Of a stretch of 15,315 nt of DNA, positions 1 to 8,400 are shown piece by piece (the stretch's first letter is position 1; each line of letters begins with the position of its first letter). Both the position numbers and the translations under genes were made by a program. The DNA lies in assembly GCA_003484235.1 (NCBI GenBank), contig DNDP01000232.1, forward strand, positions 1 through 15,315, read 5' to 3'. The notes beneath the pieces are model-generated. The model worked only from the letters and a program-made list of their open reading frames with translations. It searched no databases and was not told the origin of the DNA. Origin of the DNA: Verrucomicrobiales bacterium (GTDB lineage: Bacteria; Verrucomicrobiota; Verrucomicrobiia; Limisphaerales; RI-55).

Positions 1-405
1 CCCGCCATGCGGGTGTGGCTCGGGAAAGGTGCGGATGCTGACGCGGTCAAATCCGCACAACGCCACATAGCCCACCGCGGCGGCGACCTGCCGGGCGAAG
101 TCGAACTTCCGCGGCTCGCCGAATGACATCGACTCGCTGCAGTCGAGAAAGATCGTCACCGGCAGCTCGCGTTCCTCCTCGTAGAGCTTCAGGAATAGAC
201 GGTCCAGCCGGCCGTAGAGATTCCAGTCGAGGTAGCGCAGATCGTCGCCCAGAACGTAGTTCCGGTGGTCGGCAAACTCGACCGACTGGCCCCGGGCCCG
301 GCTGCGGCGTTCGCCCTTGGCCGAACTCTTGGCGCGGCGGGCCGCCAGCAGCTGAAACTGCTCCAGCCGACGCAGCAGTTCCGTGGTTAACAGGGGGGCT
401 GGCAT
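1..405 (-). CDS. DUF58 domain protein, N-terminal part (truncated by window edge)
   Basis: The frame runs from an ATG at 405-403 to the left edge without a stop, giving the first 135 residues. Residues 40-75 match the DUF58 signature: SVEFADHRNYVLGDDLRYLDW, then an aromatic-rich segment leading to the acidic EEERE at about 76-80. A von Willebrand A-like domain follows, with a MIDAS-type DCSES at 88-92. DUF58 proteins usually sit beside MoxR-type AAA ATPases and other vWA proteins and are thought to act in chaperone-like or envelope-maturation modules; the exact role is unknown. The rest of the protein and any MoxR partner would lie to the left of the window. It is transcribed divergently from the UbiA-like gene. 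A TAGCTT hexamer lies 9 nt before the ATG and no Shine-Dalgarno is visible. Family assignment is firm; function is not. Confidence 0.9.
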   Translation of the reverse strand, partial: MPAPLLTTELLRRLEQFQLLAARRAKSSAKGERRSRARGQSVEFADHRNYVLGDDLRYLDWNLYGRLDRLFLKLYEEERELPVTIFLDCSESMSFGEPRKFDFARQVAAAVGYVALCGFDRVSIRTFPEPHPHGG

Positions 406-414
406 CCGGTTCAC

Positions 415-443
415 AAGCTAGAGACAGCGTTGGGCTTTGAAAA
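415..443 (-). promoter_or_regulatory. Candidate promoter of the DUF58 gene
   Basis: Read on the minus strand, TTTTCA (438-443) is followed by a 17-nt spacer and TAGCTT (415-420). The -10-like box ends 9 nt before the ATG at 405, so the predicted transcript would have a leader of only a few nucleotides. Each hexamer is a partial consensus match, so support rests on the spacing and on the same arrangement at other genes here. Confidence 0.33.
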
Positions 444-477
444 GCACGAAGAAAGTCTGCGCCCGGCGCCGTCGGCG

Positions 478-1416
478 ATGCGGAGGTTGAAACCCGGTTC
501 ATCGAATCGCGGTGAACCGAAGATCCGGGTTGCCCGCCCCGCCGGCAGATCGTTGAATGCGCTTTTGAACGGTTCGAAACCAATTTCGCTGCCGGCCTGG
601 ATCAATGCCCTGAGTCTCGATGCACCGATCGTGGCAATGGTCTGGCAGGCCTTCTTCGCGCGCCTGCTCGAAGTGCGCGTGAGCCTCGCCGCCCAGCTGG
701 TGCTGGGCATGGGCGTGTGGCTGGCGTATGTGGCGGATCGCTGGCTCGACGGGAGAAAGCTGCGTGCAGGAATGGCAACCACCCTTCGCCATCGGTTCGC
801 CCAGAAACAGGCGCGCCCCATCGCCGTCGCGTGGGCTCTGGTGTTCACCGGTGCCGTCATTCTCGCGGTCATCGGGCTCTCACGTCGGGAAATGATCTCT
901 GGAATGGCCATGGCAGCGCCAGTGGTTGCCTATCTCGCTGCGGTTCAAAGCCGGCAGTTGATCCCGCTCATGGGCTGGCTGAAGGAGCTGTTGGTCGCGC
1001 TGTTGTTCAGCGGGGGATGCATGGTCCTCGTCACGGCCCAGCCGCAGGTTCGGCTGGGCGATGTGCCGCCCCTTTTCGTTTCACTGTTCGCGGTGAGCTT
1101 ATTGAACTGCCTCACCGTATCCACATGGGATCAGGCGGCGGATGCGCGCCAGGCACAGCCATCGATGGCCATCCGATGTCGCATTTCAACCGTCGGCCTG
1201 ACCGTGATGGGTGGCGTCTTCATGTCGGCATTCGTCGTCATGGCCGTGTTGCGATGGCATCAACCGGCGGGTTTGGCCGCCGCCGCGTCCGTCCTGTCCG
1301 TGACCGTCTTGCTCATCCTGAACCTGCTGTCCGGGGGAAGCAGGCCTTCGGGAAGACGCCTTGCTGCGGATATTGCCCTGCTGAGTCCGATGGTGGTCTG
1401 GCCGTTCCTGCGGTGA
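478..1416 (+). CDS. UbiA-like polytopic membrane protein (putative prenyltransferase)
   Basis: A 312-residue membrane protein with several hydrophobic segments (about 48-60, 70-88, 115-135, 141-156, 168-186, 197-215, 238-258, 264-284, 296-311). Two aspartate pairs fit the DxxxD metal-diphosphate motifs of UbiA-superfamily prenyltransferases: DRWLD at 87-91 after a hydrophobic stretch, and DQAAD at 218-222. Enzymes of this family move a prenyl chain from a diphosphate donor to an aromatic or lipid acceptor within the membrane; the substrate here cannot be told. The stop overlaps the next ATG by one base (TGATG), coupling it to a methyltransferase. The start is uncertain: the ATG at 478 is used here, but the frame is open to a TTG at 430, and recognisable membrane sequence begins only near residue 40. 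Neither start has a convincing ribosome site. Assignment is moderate because overall similarity to classic UbiA is weak. Confidence 0.6.
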   Translation: MRRLKPGSSNRGEPKIRVARPAGRSLNALLNGSKPISLPAWINALSLDAPIVAMVWQAFFARLLEVRVSLAAQLVLGMGVWLAYVADRWLDGRKLRAGMATTLRHRFAQKQARPIAVAWALVFTGAVILAVIGLSRREMISGMAMAAPVVAYLAAVQSRQLIPLMGWLKELLVALLFSGGCMVLVTAQPQVRLGDVPPLFVSLFAVSLLNCLTVSTWDQAADARQAQPSMAIRCRISTVGLTVMGGVFMSAFVVMAVLRWHQPAGLAAAASVLSVTVLLILNLLSGGSRPSGRRLAADIALLSPMVVWPFLR

Positions 1417-2075
1417 TGAACTTTGATTCGATCGCCAGCTGGTATCGATGGCTTGAATGGTCCACCTTTGGCCATGCCCTGCAGCGCTGCCGCACGGCGT
1501 TCATCGGGGAAGCCGCGAATGCCCGCAACGCGCTGATACTCGGGGAGGGCGACGGCAGGCTGCTCGAACGGCTGCTGGAGGTAAACAAAACCGCAGCCAT
1601 TACCGTGATCGATTCCAGCCCGCGAATGGTTGAACTGGCCCGCCGGCGGGTCGGCGGAAATTCCCGTGTGCGGTTCGTGTGTGGCGACGCACGCCGCGTG
1701 ATGCCCCGAACAGGCGAGTTCGATCTCGTGATCACTGCGTTCTTCCTCGACTGCTTCCGGGCACCGGATGTCGCGCTTTTGGTCGGCAGCGCGGCGACAC
1801 GGCTTGTCGATGGTGGTCTATGGCTGTGGTCGGATTTTGTGCCGCCGGGTCGCGGGCCGCTGCGCTGGCCGAACCGTTGCATCATCGCGGTCCTCATCCG
1901 TTTCTTCCGGCTGACGAGCCGGTTGGAGGCCGATCGAATCGTCCCCTGCGATGGCTTCCTCAGAAGCGCCGGGCTCGGGCTTCTTGCTGAACGCCGGATG
2001 TGCGGAGGATTGCTCGCTGCACAGCTCTGGCAATGTCATTCCGGACCCGGGCTGGGCGCCGGAAGACTCGCTTGA
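1416..2075 (+). CDS. Class I SAM-dependent methyltransferase
   Basis: A 219-residue protein with a Rossmann-type methyltransferase core. Motif I is LILGEGDGR at 41-49, the acidic ribose-binding residue follows in VIDSS (D66), a second acidic strand ends at CGD (D91), and the motif IV strand is EFDLVITAFFLDCF at 101-114. The spacing is that of small class I methyltransferases of the UbiE/Methyltransf_25 type. Its ATG shares a base with the stop of the UbiA-like gene, so the two are translationally coupled and probably act in one pathway, such as methylation of a prenylated aromatic or lipid product; that pathway is an inference. The C-terminal part (about 145-219) has no motif I recognise. It has no signal peptide and is presumably cytoplasmic. 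Confidence 0.85.
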   Translation: MNFDSIASWYRWLEWSTFGHALQRCRTAFIGEAANARNALILGEGDGRLLERLLEVNKTAAITVIDSSPRMVELARRRVGGNSRVRFVCGDARRVMPRTGEFDLVITAFFLDCFRAPDVALLVGSAATRLVDGGLWLWSDFVPPGRGPLRWPNRCIIAVLIRFFRLTSRLEADRIVPCDGFLRSAGLGLLAERRMCGGLLAAQLWQCHSGPGLGAGRLA

Positions 2076-2080
2076 GAGGC

Positions 2081-2108
2081 TCGACCGGGGTTCAAGTTCA
2101 TGTAAGCT
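2081..2108 (+). promoter_or_regulatory. Candidate promoter of the serine hydrolase gene
   Basis: TCGACC (2081-2086), a 16-nt spacer and TAAGCT (2103-2108), with the -10-like box ending 7 nt before the ATG at 2116. No Shine-Dalgarno lies between. The match is weak and is listed because the TANNNT position repeats at other genes. If real, the hydrolase can be transcribed apart from the upstream UbiA-like/methyltransferase pair. Confidence 0.22.
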
Positions 2109-2115
2109 TCGCGTC

Positions 2116-3276
2116 ATGCCAAATCTCCTAAAAGTGGGATTGATCACCCTGGTGATCGTCATCCTCGGACTTGTCTGCGTGATCGGCCTGGCCGTCGGCT
2201 GGGTCGCCTGGCGACAGCACAAGTTCGCCAGCCTTGAGGATTCGCACAATCTGGGCGTGCAGGCCGGTCAAATGGCGCAGACCTACCTCAAGGACCGGCC
2301 CCGCGGTGCCCTGGTCATTGGCATTCATCAGCGCGGCAAAGACTGGGTGGGCGGATTCGGCACCACCGGCGGCACGCCCGGAGCCGCGCCTGACGGGGAT
2401 TCAGTCTTCGAGATTGGTTCCATCACGAAGGTGTTCACCGGCGTGGTGCTGGCCCGGCTGGTTCATGACAAAGTCGTGGCGCTGGATGATCCGATCTCGA
2501 AACACCTTCCAGAGCTCGCCGCTGACGGACGGGAGAAGATCACGCTCAGACAGCTGGCCACCCACACCTCTGGACTGCCGCGCCTGACGGGAGATTTCTG
2601 GCAGATTGCGACAAACCGGGCGAATCCCTACGCCCAGTATTCGGCGGAACAGATGTATGCGGATGTGGCGACGGTGAAACTGCGGCGCCCGCCGGGCACC
2701 GCGTACGAGTACTCCAACTACGGCGCCGCGCTGCTCGGCAATCTGCTGGCAAACGCTTCCGGCGAGACATACGGGGAGCTGCTCGAGCGGATCGTAATGC
2801 GGCCGCTGGCGATGTCGGACACGGCGCCCACCATTACGCCTGCGATGCAGGCGAGGCTGGTGCCCGGCCACTCCATTCGGGGCGAGACTACACCTGGATG
2901 GGATTTCGCGGGCTTTGCGCCGGCCGGCGCGCTGCGCTCCACGGCGAACGACATGTTGAGGTTCATCCGCTTCAGTCTGTCACCGGACGAGACAGATCTG
3001 GGCAGGGCGGTGACGCTGTCCACCGAGGTGCACAGCCGGATCTCCGGCGAGGAAGTCGGGCTCGGCTGGCACAGGCGAAAAACGGTCGAGGAACTGGAAT
3101 TCTGGTGGCACAACGGCGGGACGGGAGGCTACGCCAGCTTCATGGCGATCGACCGGAAGCACCAGACAGGCGTGATTGTGATCGCCAATTCGGGTGATGC
3201 GATGGCGGGCAAGTTCGATGTCGACCGCATCGGCGTGGACCTGATGCTGAAGGCGGCGCGGATCAGCCTCGAGTGA
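2116..3276 (+). CDS. Membrane-anchored beta-lactamase-family serine hydrolase
   Basis: A 386-residue class C beta-lactamase/DD-peptidase-fold protein. An N-terminal hydrophobic helix (about 6-31) is an uncleaved anchor or signal, placing the enzyme in the periplasm. The catalytic set is visible: SITK (S102, K105) as the SxxK nucleophile motif, YSN at 199-201 as the YxN motif, and HNGGTGG at 332-338 in the place of the KTG box. DDPISKHLPEL (124-134) and LATHTSGLP (147-155) are typical of the family. Members include esterases, D-aminopeptidases and penicillin-binding-like proteins, and sequence alone does not fix the substrate; clinical beta-lactamase activity should not be assumed. The frame is open upstream to about 1951 inside the methyltransferase gene, but the ATG at 2116 directly precedes the anchor helix. 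It lies 40 bp after the methyltransferase and converges on the TerC gene. Confidence 0.9.
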   Translation: MPNLLKVGLITLVIVILGLVCVIGLAVGWVAWRQHKFASLEDSHNLGVQAGQMAQTYLKDRPRGALVIGIHQRGKDWVGGFGTTGGTPGAAPDGDSVFEIGSITKVFTGVVLARLVHDKVVALDDPISKHLPELAADGREKITLRQLATHTSGLPRLTGDFWQIATNRANPYAQYSAEQMYADVATVKLRRPPGTAYEYSNYGAALLGNLLANASGETYGELLERIVMRPLAMSDTAPTITPAMQARLVPGHSIRGETTPGWDFAGFAPAGALRSTANDMLRFIRFSLSPDETDLGRAVTLSTEVHSRISGEEVGLGWHRRKTVEELEFWWHNGGTGGYASFMAIDRKHQTGVIVIANSGDAMAGKFDVDRIGVDLMLKAARISLE

Positions 3277-3312
3277 GCGGTGGCATGCGCAGAGCCGATG
3301 TGACGGCCGGGC

Positions 3313-4071
3313 TCACCGGTACTTCTGGTGAAGTTCCACGTGCGGCTCCCGGACCTTGCGGAAGCGCAGATTGAGCATCTCCACTCCCAGCGCGAAAGCC
3401 ATGGCAAAATAGATGTAGCCCTTGGGCACATGTGCCTCGAAGCCCTCCGCCATCAGGGTGAAGCCAATCAGGAGCAGGAAGCTCAGCGCCAGAATCTTCA
3501 GTGTCGGCCGGTCGTTGATGTAGCGGGAGATGCTGCCGGCAAACACCAGCATCACCCCGATCGAGATGACCACCGCGGCGATCATCACCTCGATGTGCTT
3601 GGCCATGCCGATGGCCGTGATCACCGAGTCGAGCGAGAAGACGACGTCAAGCAGCATGATTTGCACGATAACGCCGGTGAAGGAGGGCTGCACCCGGCGG
3701 GTGGCCGTGCCATCCTCCCCTTCGAGCTTCTCATGAATCTCCTTCACTGACTTGAAGATCAGGAACAGGCCGCCGCAGACCAGAATGAGATCCCGTCCGC
3801 TGACCTCCATCGGTGCGTCCATCAGCGGCAGCTGCGGGATGATGAAGAGCGCCTTGGTCAGGCCCATCACCCAGCTCAGGCCCAGGAGCAGGAGAACACG
3901 CATGATCAGGGCCGCCATGAGACCCAGCTGACGCGCCCTGTGCTGCTGCTCGGCCGGGAGTTTGGCGGCGAGAATCGAGATGAAGATGATGTTGTCGATG
4001 CCCAGAATGATCTCGAGCAGCGTCAGCGTGGCCAGCGAGATCCACGCTTCGGGTTGGGTCAGCAGATCCAT
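3313..4071 (-). CDS. TerC family integral membrane protein (probable metal-ion transporter)
   Basis: A 252-residue polytopic membrane protein. The two signature segments are present: LEIILGIDNIIFISIL (19-34) near the N-terminus and LLDVVFSLDSVITAIGM (140-156) mid-protein. Their acidic residues are thought to form the ion path. TerC-family proteins in other bacteria are linked to manganese export (Alx of E. coli) and to supplying metal to exported enzymes (Bacillus TerC homologues); tellurite resistance is a historical label. The ATG at 4069-4071 is chosen because LTLLEI follows at the expected distance, although the frame stays open upstream. No Shine-Dalgarno is seen; TACCCT lies 8 nt upstream. 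It is divergent from the DUF900 gene and converges on the serine hydrolase with only 36 bp between them and no visible terminator. Confidence 0.93.
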   Translation of the reverse strand: MDLLTQPEAWISLATLTLLEIILGIDNIIFISILAAKLPAEQQHRARQLGLMAALIMRVLLLLGLSWVMGLTKALFIIPQLPLMDAPMEVSGRDLILVCGGLFLIFKSVKEIHEKLEGEDGTATRRVQPSFTGVIVQIMLLDVVFSLDSVITAIGMAKHIEVMIAAVVISIGVMLVFAGSISRYINDRPTLKILALSFLLLIGFTLMAEGFEAHVPKGYIYFAMAFALGVEMLNLRFRKVREPHVELHQKYR

Positions 4072-4079
4072 GGCGTGCG

Positions 4080-4107
4080 AGGGTAGGAAAGCGGCCGCGG
4101 AAGACAA
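4080..4107 (-). promoter_or_regulatory. Candidate promoter of the TerC-family gene
   Basis: On the minus strand, TTGTCT (4102-4107), a 16-nt spacer and TACCCT (4080-4085), ending 8 nt before the ATG at 4071. Both hexamers are weak matches to consensus. A perfect inverted repeat (4125-4140) lies 17 bp upstream of the -35-like box. Confidence 0.25.
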
Positions 4108-4124
4108 ATGGAATCTTGTCGCCG

Positions 4125-4140
4125 GATCGTAACGACGATC
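4125..4140. repeat. Perfect inverted repeat in the TerC/DUF900 divergent region
   Basis: GATCGT (4125-4130), spacer AACG, ACGATC (4135-4140). It sits between two divergent genes, about 54 bp from the TerC start and 100 bp from the DUF900 start. There is no following T run, so it is not a terminator. It has the form of a dimeric regulator site, but the regulator is unknown. Confidence 0.35.
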
Positions 4141-4228
4141 GCGCGGGTAAGGCGGGCGCGTCATTCGCGGCTTGCCATGACCCGACCGCTGCGGTCTGCT
4201 TCCCCTACCACAGGGAAACACTCATGAC

Positions 4229-4234
4229 GGAAGG
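4229..4234 (+). promoter_or_regulatory. Shine-Dalgarno site deciding the DUF900 gene start
   Basis: GGAAGG ends 6 nt before the ATG at 4241 but directly abuts the in-frame ATG at 4235. The spacing favours 4241 as the true start. This is the only strong Shine-Dalgarno I find before any gene in the window. Confidence 0.6.
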
Positions 4235-4240
4235 ATGATT

Positions 4241-5380
4241 ATGGACACGTTGACACTTTACTACGCCACCAACCGCGGTCACGAGGGCGCCAACCGTTGG
4301 AAGCCCGACCGCTATGGCACCAAGTTCAGCAGTGACGGCGCGGAGAACCTGCGTTTCGGCAAGGTCTCGGTCAACGCGGACAAGGCCAAGGTGACGAAGC
4401 TGCTCGCGAGGACATCGGCCGGCGGCGCGGGTGACGGCGAAGCCCTCGCCGGCTACCTGACCAAGCAGGCAAAGGGCGCCACCATTGCGGCGTTTCGGGA
4501 GGTGCTGAGCGAGAAGACCGGTGAAACGGAGGCCAAGCTGGGATCGGCGGCGATGTTTGACGAGGTCAAGGGCATCATGGAGAAGGCCACCGATGTGCTC
4601 ATCTTCATCCACGGCTTCAACGTGAGCTGGGAGGCGGCGGTCGGTTCGGCGCTGGCGCTGCAGGCGATGCTCAACCGCACCGAGGCCGGTGTGCCGGCAC
4701 AGAAAACCCAGGTCATCCTGTTCACGTGGCCGTCCGACGGCATGGCACTGCCATGGGTCTCCTACAAATCGGACCGCACCGAGGCCAGCGCCTCGGGCTA
4801 TGCGATCGGGCGGGGATTCCTCAAGTTGCGGGATTTCCTGGCGTCGCTGCGCGACCGTGCCACCCGCGAGGAACTGTGCGGCCAGGACATCCATCTGCTC
4901 TGCCATTCCATGGGCAATTACGTGCTCCAGAACGCCCTGGAGCGGCTCGGCGAATTCACCCCGGGCACGAAGCTGCCACGGATGTTCGAGCACATCTTCC
5001 TCTGCGCGCCGGACGTGGATGACACCGTGCTGGAGATGGGCCAGCCCATGGACGACGTGCAGGAACTCGGACGATGCGTGACCGTCTATCACAACCGCGG
5101 GGATGTCGCGATGCACGTTTCCGACTACACCAAGGGGCACCCCGAGCGGCTGGGTGGCAACGGCGCAGCGCGGCCCTCATTGCTCCACAACAAGGTCCAC
5201 CAGGTGGACTGTACACCGGTGGTTACCGGCGCCGTCGAGCATAGCTACCATTTGTGCGGGCTGCCCAACCGCGATATCCGCCTCAGCATTGCCGGCGCCG
5301 ACCTTGCCGATCCCCGCCGCAATCGGGTGCGCGACTCCGACCTGCCAAACGTCTGGCGGTTGCCCAAGGCCGGAGGCTGA
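4241..5380 (+). CDS. DUF900-type alpha/beta hydrolase
   Basis: A 379-residue alpha/beta hydrolase. The oxyanion-side strand and loop DVLIFIHGFNVSW occupy 118-130, the FTWPSDG strand 161-167, and the nucleophile elbow CHSMGN 221-226 (S223). The likely acid is D288 in YHNRGD, and the likely histidine is H334 or H337 in VEHSYH. The HGFN, W-P-S-G and HSMGN set is characteristic of the DUF900 family of uncharacterised esterase-like enzymes. There is no signal peptide, so it is predicted cytoplasmic. The natural substrate is unknown. The frame begins at 4235, but GGAAGG at 4229-4234 is correctly spaced only for the ATG at 4241. The gene is divergent from the TerC gene and ends 44 bp from the convergent CRTAC1-type gene, with no obvious terminator in between. 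Confidence 0.87.
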   Translation: MDTLTLYYATNRGHEGANRWKPDRYGTKFSSDGAENLRFGKVSVNADKAKVTKLLARTSAGGAGDGEALAGYLTKQAKGATIAAFREVLSEKTGETEAKLGSAAMFDEVKGIMEKATDVLIFIHGFNVSWEAAVGSALALQAMLNRTEAGVPAQKTQVILFTWPSDGMALPWVSYKSDRTEASASGYAIGRGFLKLRDFLASLRDRATREELCGQDIHLLCHSMGNYVLQNALERLGEFTPGTKLPRMFEHIFLCAPDVDDTVLEMGQPMDDVQELGRCVTVYHNRGDVAMHVSDYTKGHPERLGGNGAARPSLLHNKVHQVDCTPVVTGAVEHSYHLCGLPNRDIRLSIAGADLADPRRNRVRDSDLPNVWRLPKAGG

Positions 5381-5424
5381 AGTCACGGTCAAAGGAAGCG
5401 CACCAGGCAATCGGCAAGGCGGCA

Positions 5425-8400
5425 CTACCGCACCAGCCGGATGTCGCCGGTCTCGGAGATTTCGACCTCGCGGGCGCCCGACGGAATTGTGCTCGTGGTG
5501 GACTTCCCTCCGGGCCAGGCGACTTGGATCGCGGTGGCGGGTTTGGCGGAATGCATCACCTGCACCAGCGAATCCTGGGAGAGATAGCCGCTGCCGGCGC
5601 GGAGTTCACGGGACGGTCCCAGTTTTCCGTCGGCGATCAACCGGATGGCTGCGCCGATGCCCGATGGATTGACGGGCCCGCCCTTGAGCCGGACACGAAG
5701 CCCCGGTTTCGCCAGTTCGTTCCGGTAAAGTTTTGTCTCAGTGCCGTTTTGCGAGACGACAAGGTCCGTCCGTCCGTCTCCATCATAGTCGGAGGCCGCC
5801 GATCCGCGTGATTCACCCCACACCAGGATGCCGGACTGCCGGCTGGTCTGGATGGTGAAGCCGCCCTTGCCGTCGCCGAGCAGCAGCAGCCCGCGCCCGG
5901 CGTCGTAGCGGGGTACGGAAGTCGATGCCGCAAAGAAGTTTTGGGCGAGGAAGATGTCTTCCGTGCCGTTGCCGTCGAAGTCCGCCACATTGATCCCAAA
6001 CACCGGCGCCCACTGCGCCTCCCCGGGAAGTTCCACCGGCTCAAAGCGGTCCCCGCGGTTCATGAAGACGACGTTTGCCATCTGCACTGCGGCAACCCGC
6101 GGAGTGGAGGAATACCGGTCCCCCAAAATGTCCGCGATGCCGGCGGTGCTGAAATCCTTGTGCCGGGGAAACTTGAACCGCAGTGCGGGCAGCACGGGAT
6201 CGAGCTCCTTCCGGTCCCAGCGGGGCACGATCTTGCCCAGCTTCGGTTCGCGGTACGCGAGCAGGATCTCGCGTGTGCCAAGGCCGTTCAGATCCGCGTG
6301 ATACGCCAGTGTGGGATTGTCCCGGGTGGGCTTGAACGGGTTGTTCAGGCCGACGTTGCCGGCCACAATGTCCAGGCGCCCATCGCCGTCGAAGTCGCCG
6401 GCGGTCACGGATTGCCACCAACCGGTCTCCGCCGCCAGGCCGAGGGACTCGGTGCGGTCCACAAAGGCGGTGCCATCGAAGCCGTAGACCTGAATCGGAC
6501 CCCATTCCACCGCCAGCACCAGCTCGGGCTTGCCGTCGCCATTCAGGTCGCTGAACGTGGCCGCACTGATCAGCCCAAGCTGTTTGAAGGCGGCGGAAAG
6601 GGCGACGTCCTCCACCCAACCGCCGCTGTTGCGGCGGAAAAGGCGCGAGGAAACCGCCTCCGGAAAACGCCCCGGCAATACACGGCCGCCGACAAACAGG
6701 ACAAACGATCCGGTGCCATCGAGATCGGCGACGGCCAGCGGCCCGGTTGTGGTCAAGGTGGTGGGAATTTCCTGCGCAAGCTCCACCTTGCTGCCGGTGA
6801 AGCGAAGCGAATGAACTGCCGGCCCCAACTCGAGACCGTCTTCATAGTTGGACCAGCCCACAAGCAATTCGGTGCCCGAAGAGCCGGGCAGCGCCGCCAG
6901 CCCGATTTGATCGCGAATATTGGGGGTGGCCCAGGCGGGATCCTCCCAGGCCGTGAGCTTGCCTTGACCGTCATTTCGGAACACCCCGAGGTTGCCGCCA
7001 AGGCCCGCGCCGATCGCGAGGTCATCGTCGCCATCCCCGTCCAAGTCCGCCCACGCGATGCCGGGCCCGAGTTGGCTGAGCTTCTTGTAGAGCAGCGGCT
7101 GGCGGGCGAAGTCGTCGTACGTCTCCTCGTGATGCGTGTGGTTCAGCTCTTTGCTGAAATCGGCGAAGAGGCTTTGCGACACCGGCGGGATCGAAGAAGG
7201 AGCAGCTGCGCCCGCGGACGCTTCGTCGATCTCGTAGATGTGATTCGGGCGCACGCCCGTGACGACGCTGCGTTTGCCGCTTCGCCAGGTGACCTCAATG
7301 GTCATCGAGGTCGACGCGCCGGTGGCGAAGCTGAGCAACGGCTCTCCACCGGAAAGATAGTGTCCGCCGCCCTGCACCTCGCGCTGCTGGGAGGGAACGG
7401 CACCGCCGAGCAGCTTCACCCTGGCTCCGATGCCCTGGGTATTGGGCGCCTTGCCCTTGAGCTTCACCGCCACCCGCGGCGCGGGCGTCTCGTTACGGTA
7501 TACCAGCGCCGGGTTGTTGAGGCAGTTGCCGACCAGGTCCATGTCGCCGTCGAGGTCGAGATCGACCTGGACGAAGCCATGCGTCACCTGTGTGGAGTTG
7601 AATCCCCAATCCGCGCCCATCTCCTTGAAGGTGAGGTCCTGCTGGTTGCGGAAGGCGACGTTCGGAGTCAGCAGCTTCGGGTAATGCTGCAGAACGGTGT
7701 GGGCCATTTGTGACGGGATGGTTCCCATGCTCATCTTCTTCTCTCCGGCGTCGTGGTCCTGCGTGTCATAGGCGTGCCCGTTCGAGACCAGCATGTCCTC
7801 CCAACCGTCCATGTCCACGTCCATGAAGATCGGCATCCACGACCAGTCCGAGGCCTGCAGGCCGGCATAATTGGCAATTTCCGCATACGTGCCGTCGCCG
7901 CGATTGATGAACAGCGTGTTGCGGCGGATCTGCATCCGGTCGTCGATGATGCCCGGCCTGACCGGAATGGGGTTGGTCTGTCCCTGCTGCTGCATCCGGA
8001 GTTCGTGATACTGGCTGAGCATGTCGCAGGTGAGGAAGTCGTCCCACCCGTCGTGATTCAGGTCGGCAAACGCGACTCCCATCGAGAAAACACTGACGGA
8101 CCGAATGGCCAGCCGGTCGACCGCCTGAAACTTGCCCGTGCCGTCGTTCAGCCAGAAGCGATCGGGGGTCTGGAAGTCGTTGCATTCGTAAATGTCGGGA
8201 TGGCCGTCCTGGTTGATGTCCCGGAACATGGCGGTCAGCGTAAGATCCAGCGGAGCCGAGGTGAGGGGCTTGCCGTCCTCGTCCTTGAAGGTGCCGTCGG
8301 TCCAGCTTTGCACGGTGAAGGTGTTGTTGCCGTTGTTGAGGAACAGGATGTTGGTGTCGCCGAGTTCGGAAAGCAGGCCGTTTTCGAGGACCAGCCGGCG

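Noticed and set aside
717..1415. Plus-frame extension upstream of the methyltransferase start
   Set aside because: The upstream part is out of frame with the UbiA-like gene and is composition-driven. The methyltransferase fold starts right after the ATG at 1416.
1951..2115. Upstream extension of the serine hydrolase frame into the methyltransferase gene
   Set aside because: The ATG at 2116 directly precedes the anchor helix; the added 55 residues would overlap a real gene and look random.
2116..3276. Interpretation of the serine hydrolase as an antibiotic-resistance beta-lactamase
   Set aside because: The catalytic motifs are shared by many esterases and peptidases; the HNGG box replaces KTG and there is no resistance-cassette context.
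3313..4071. Naming the TerC-family gene a tellurite-resistance gene
   Set aside because: No other ter genes are nearby; the family is better tied to metal transport, and the tellurite label is historical.
4200..4217. TTCCC/GGGAA inverted repeat before the DUF900 gene
   Set aside because: Only five base pairs around an 8-nt loop; easily due to chance, with no T run.
5381..5424. Possible bidirectional terminator between the convergent DUF900 and CRTAC1-type genes
   Set aside because: No stable stem followed by T-rich sequence on either strand was seen in the 44-bp gap.
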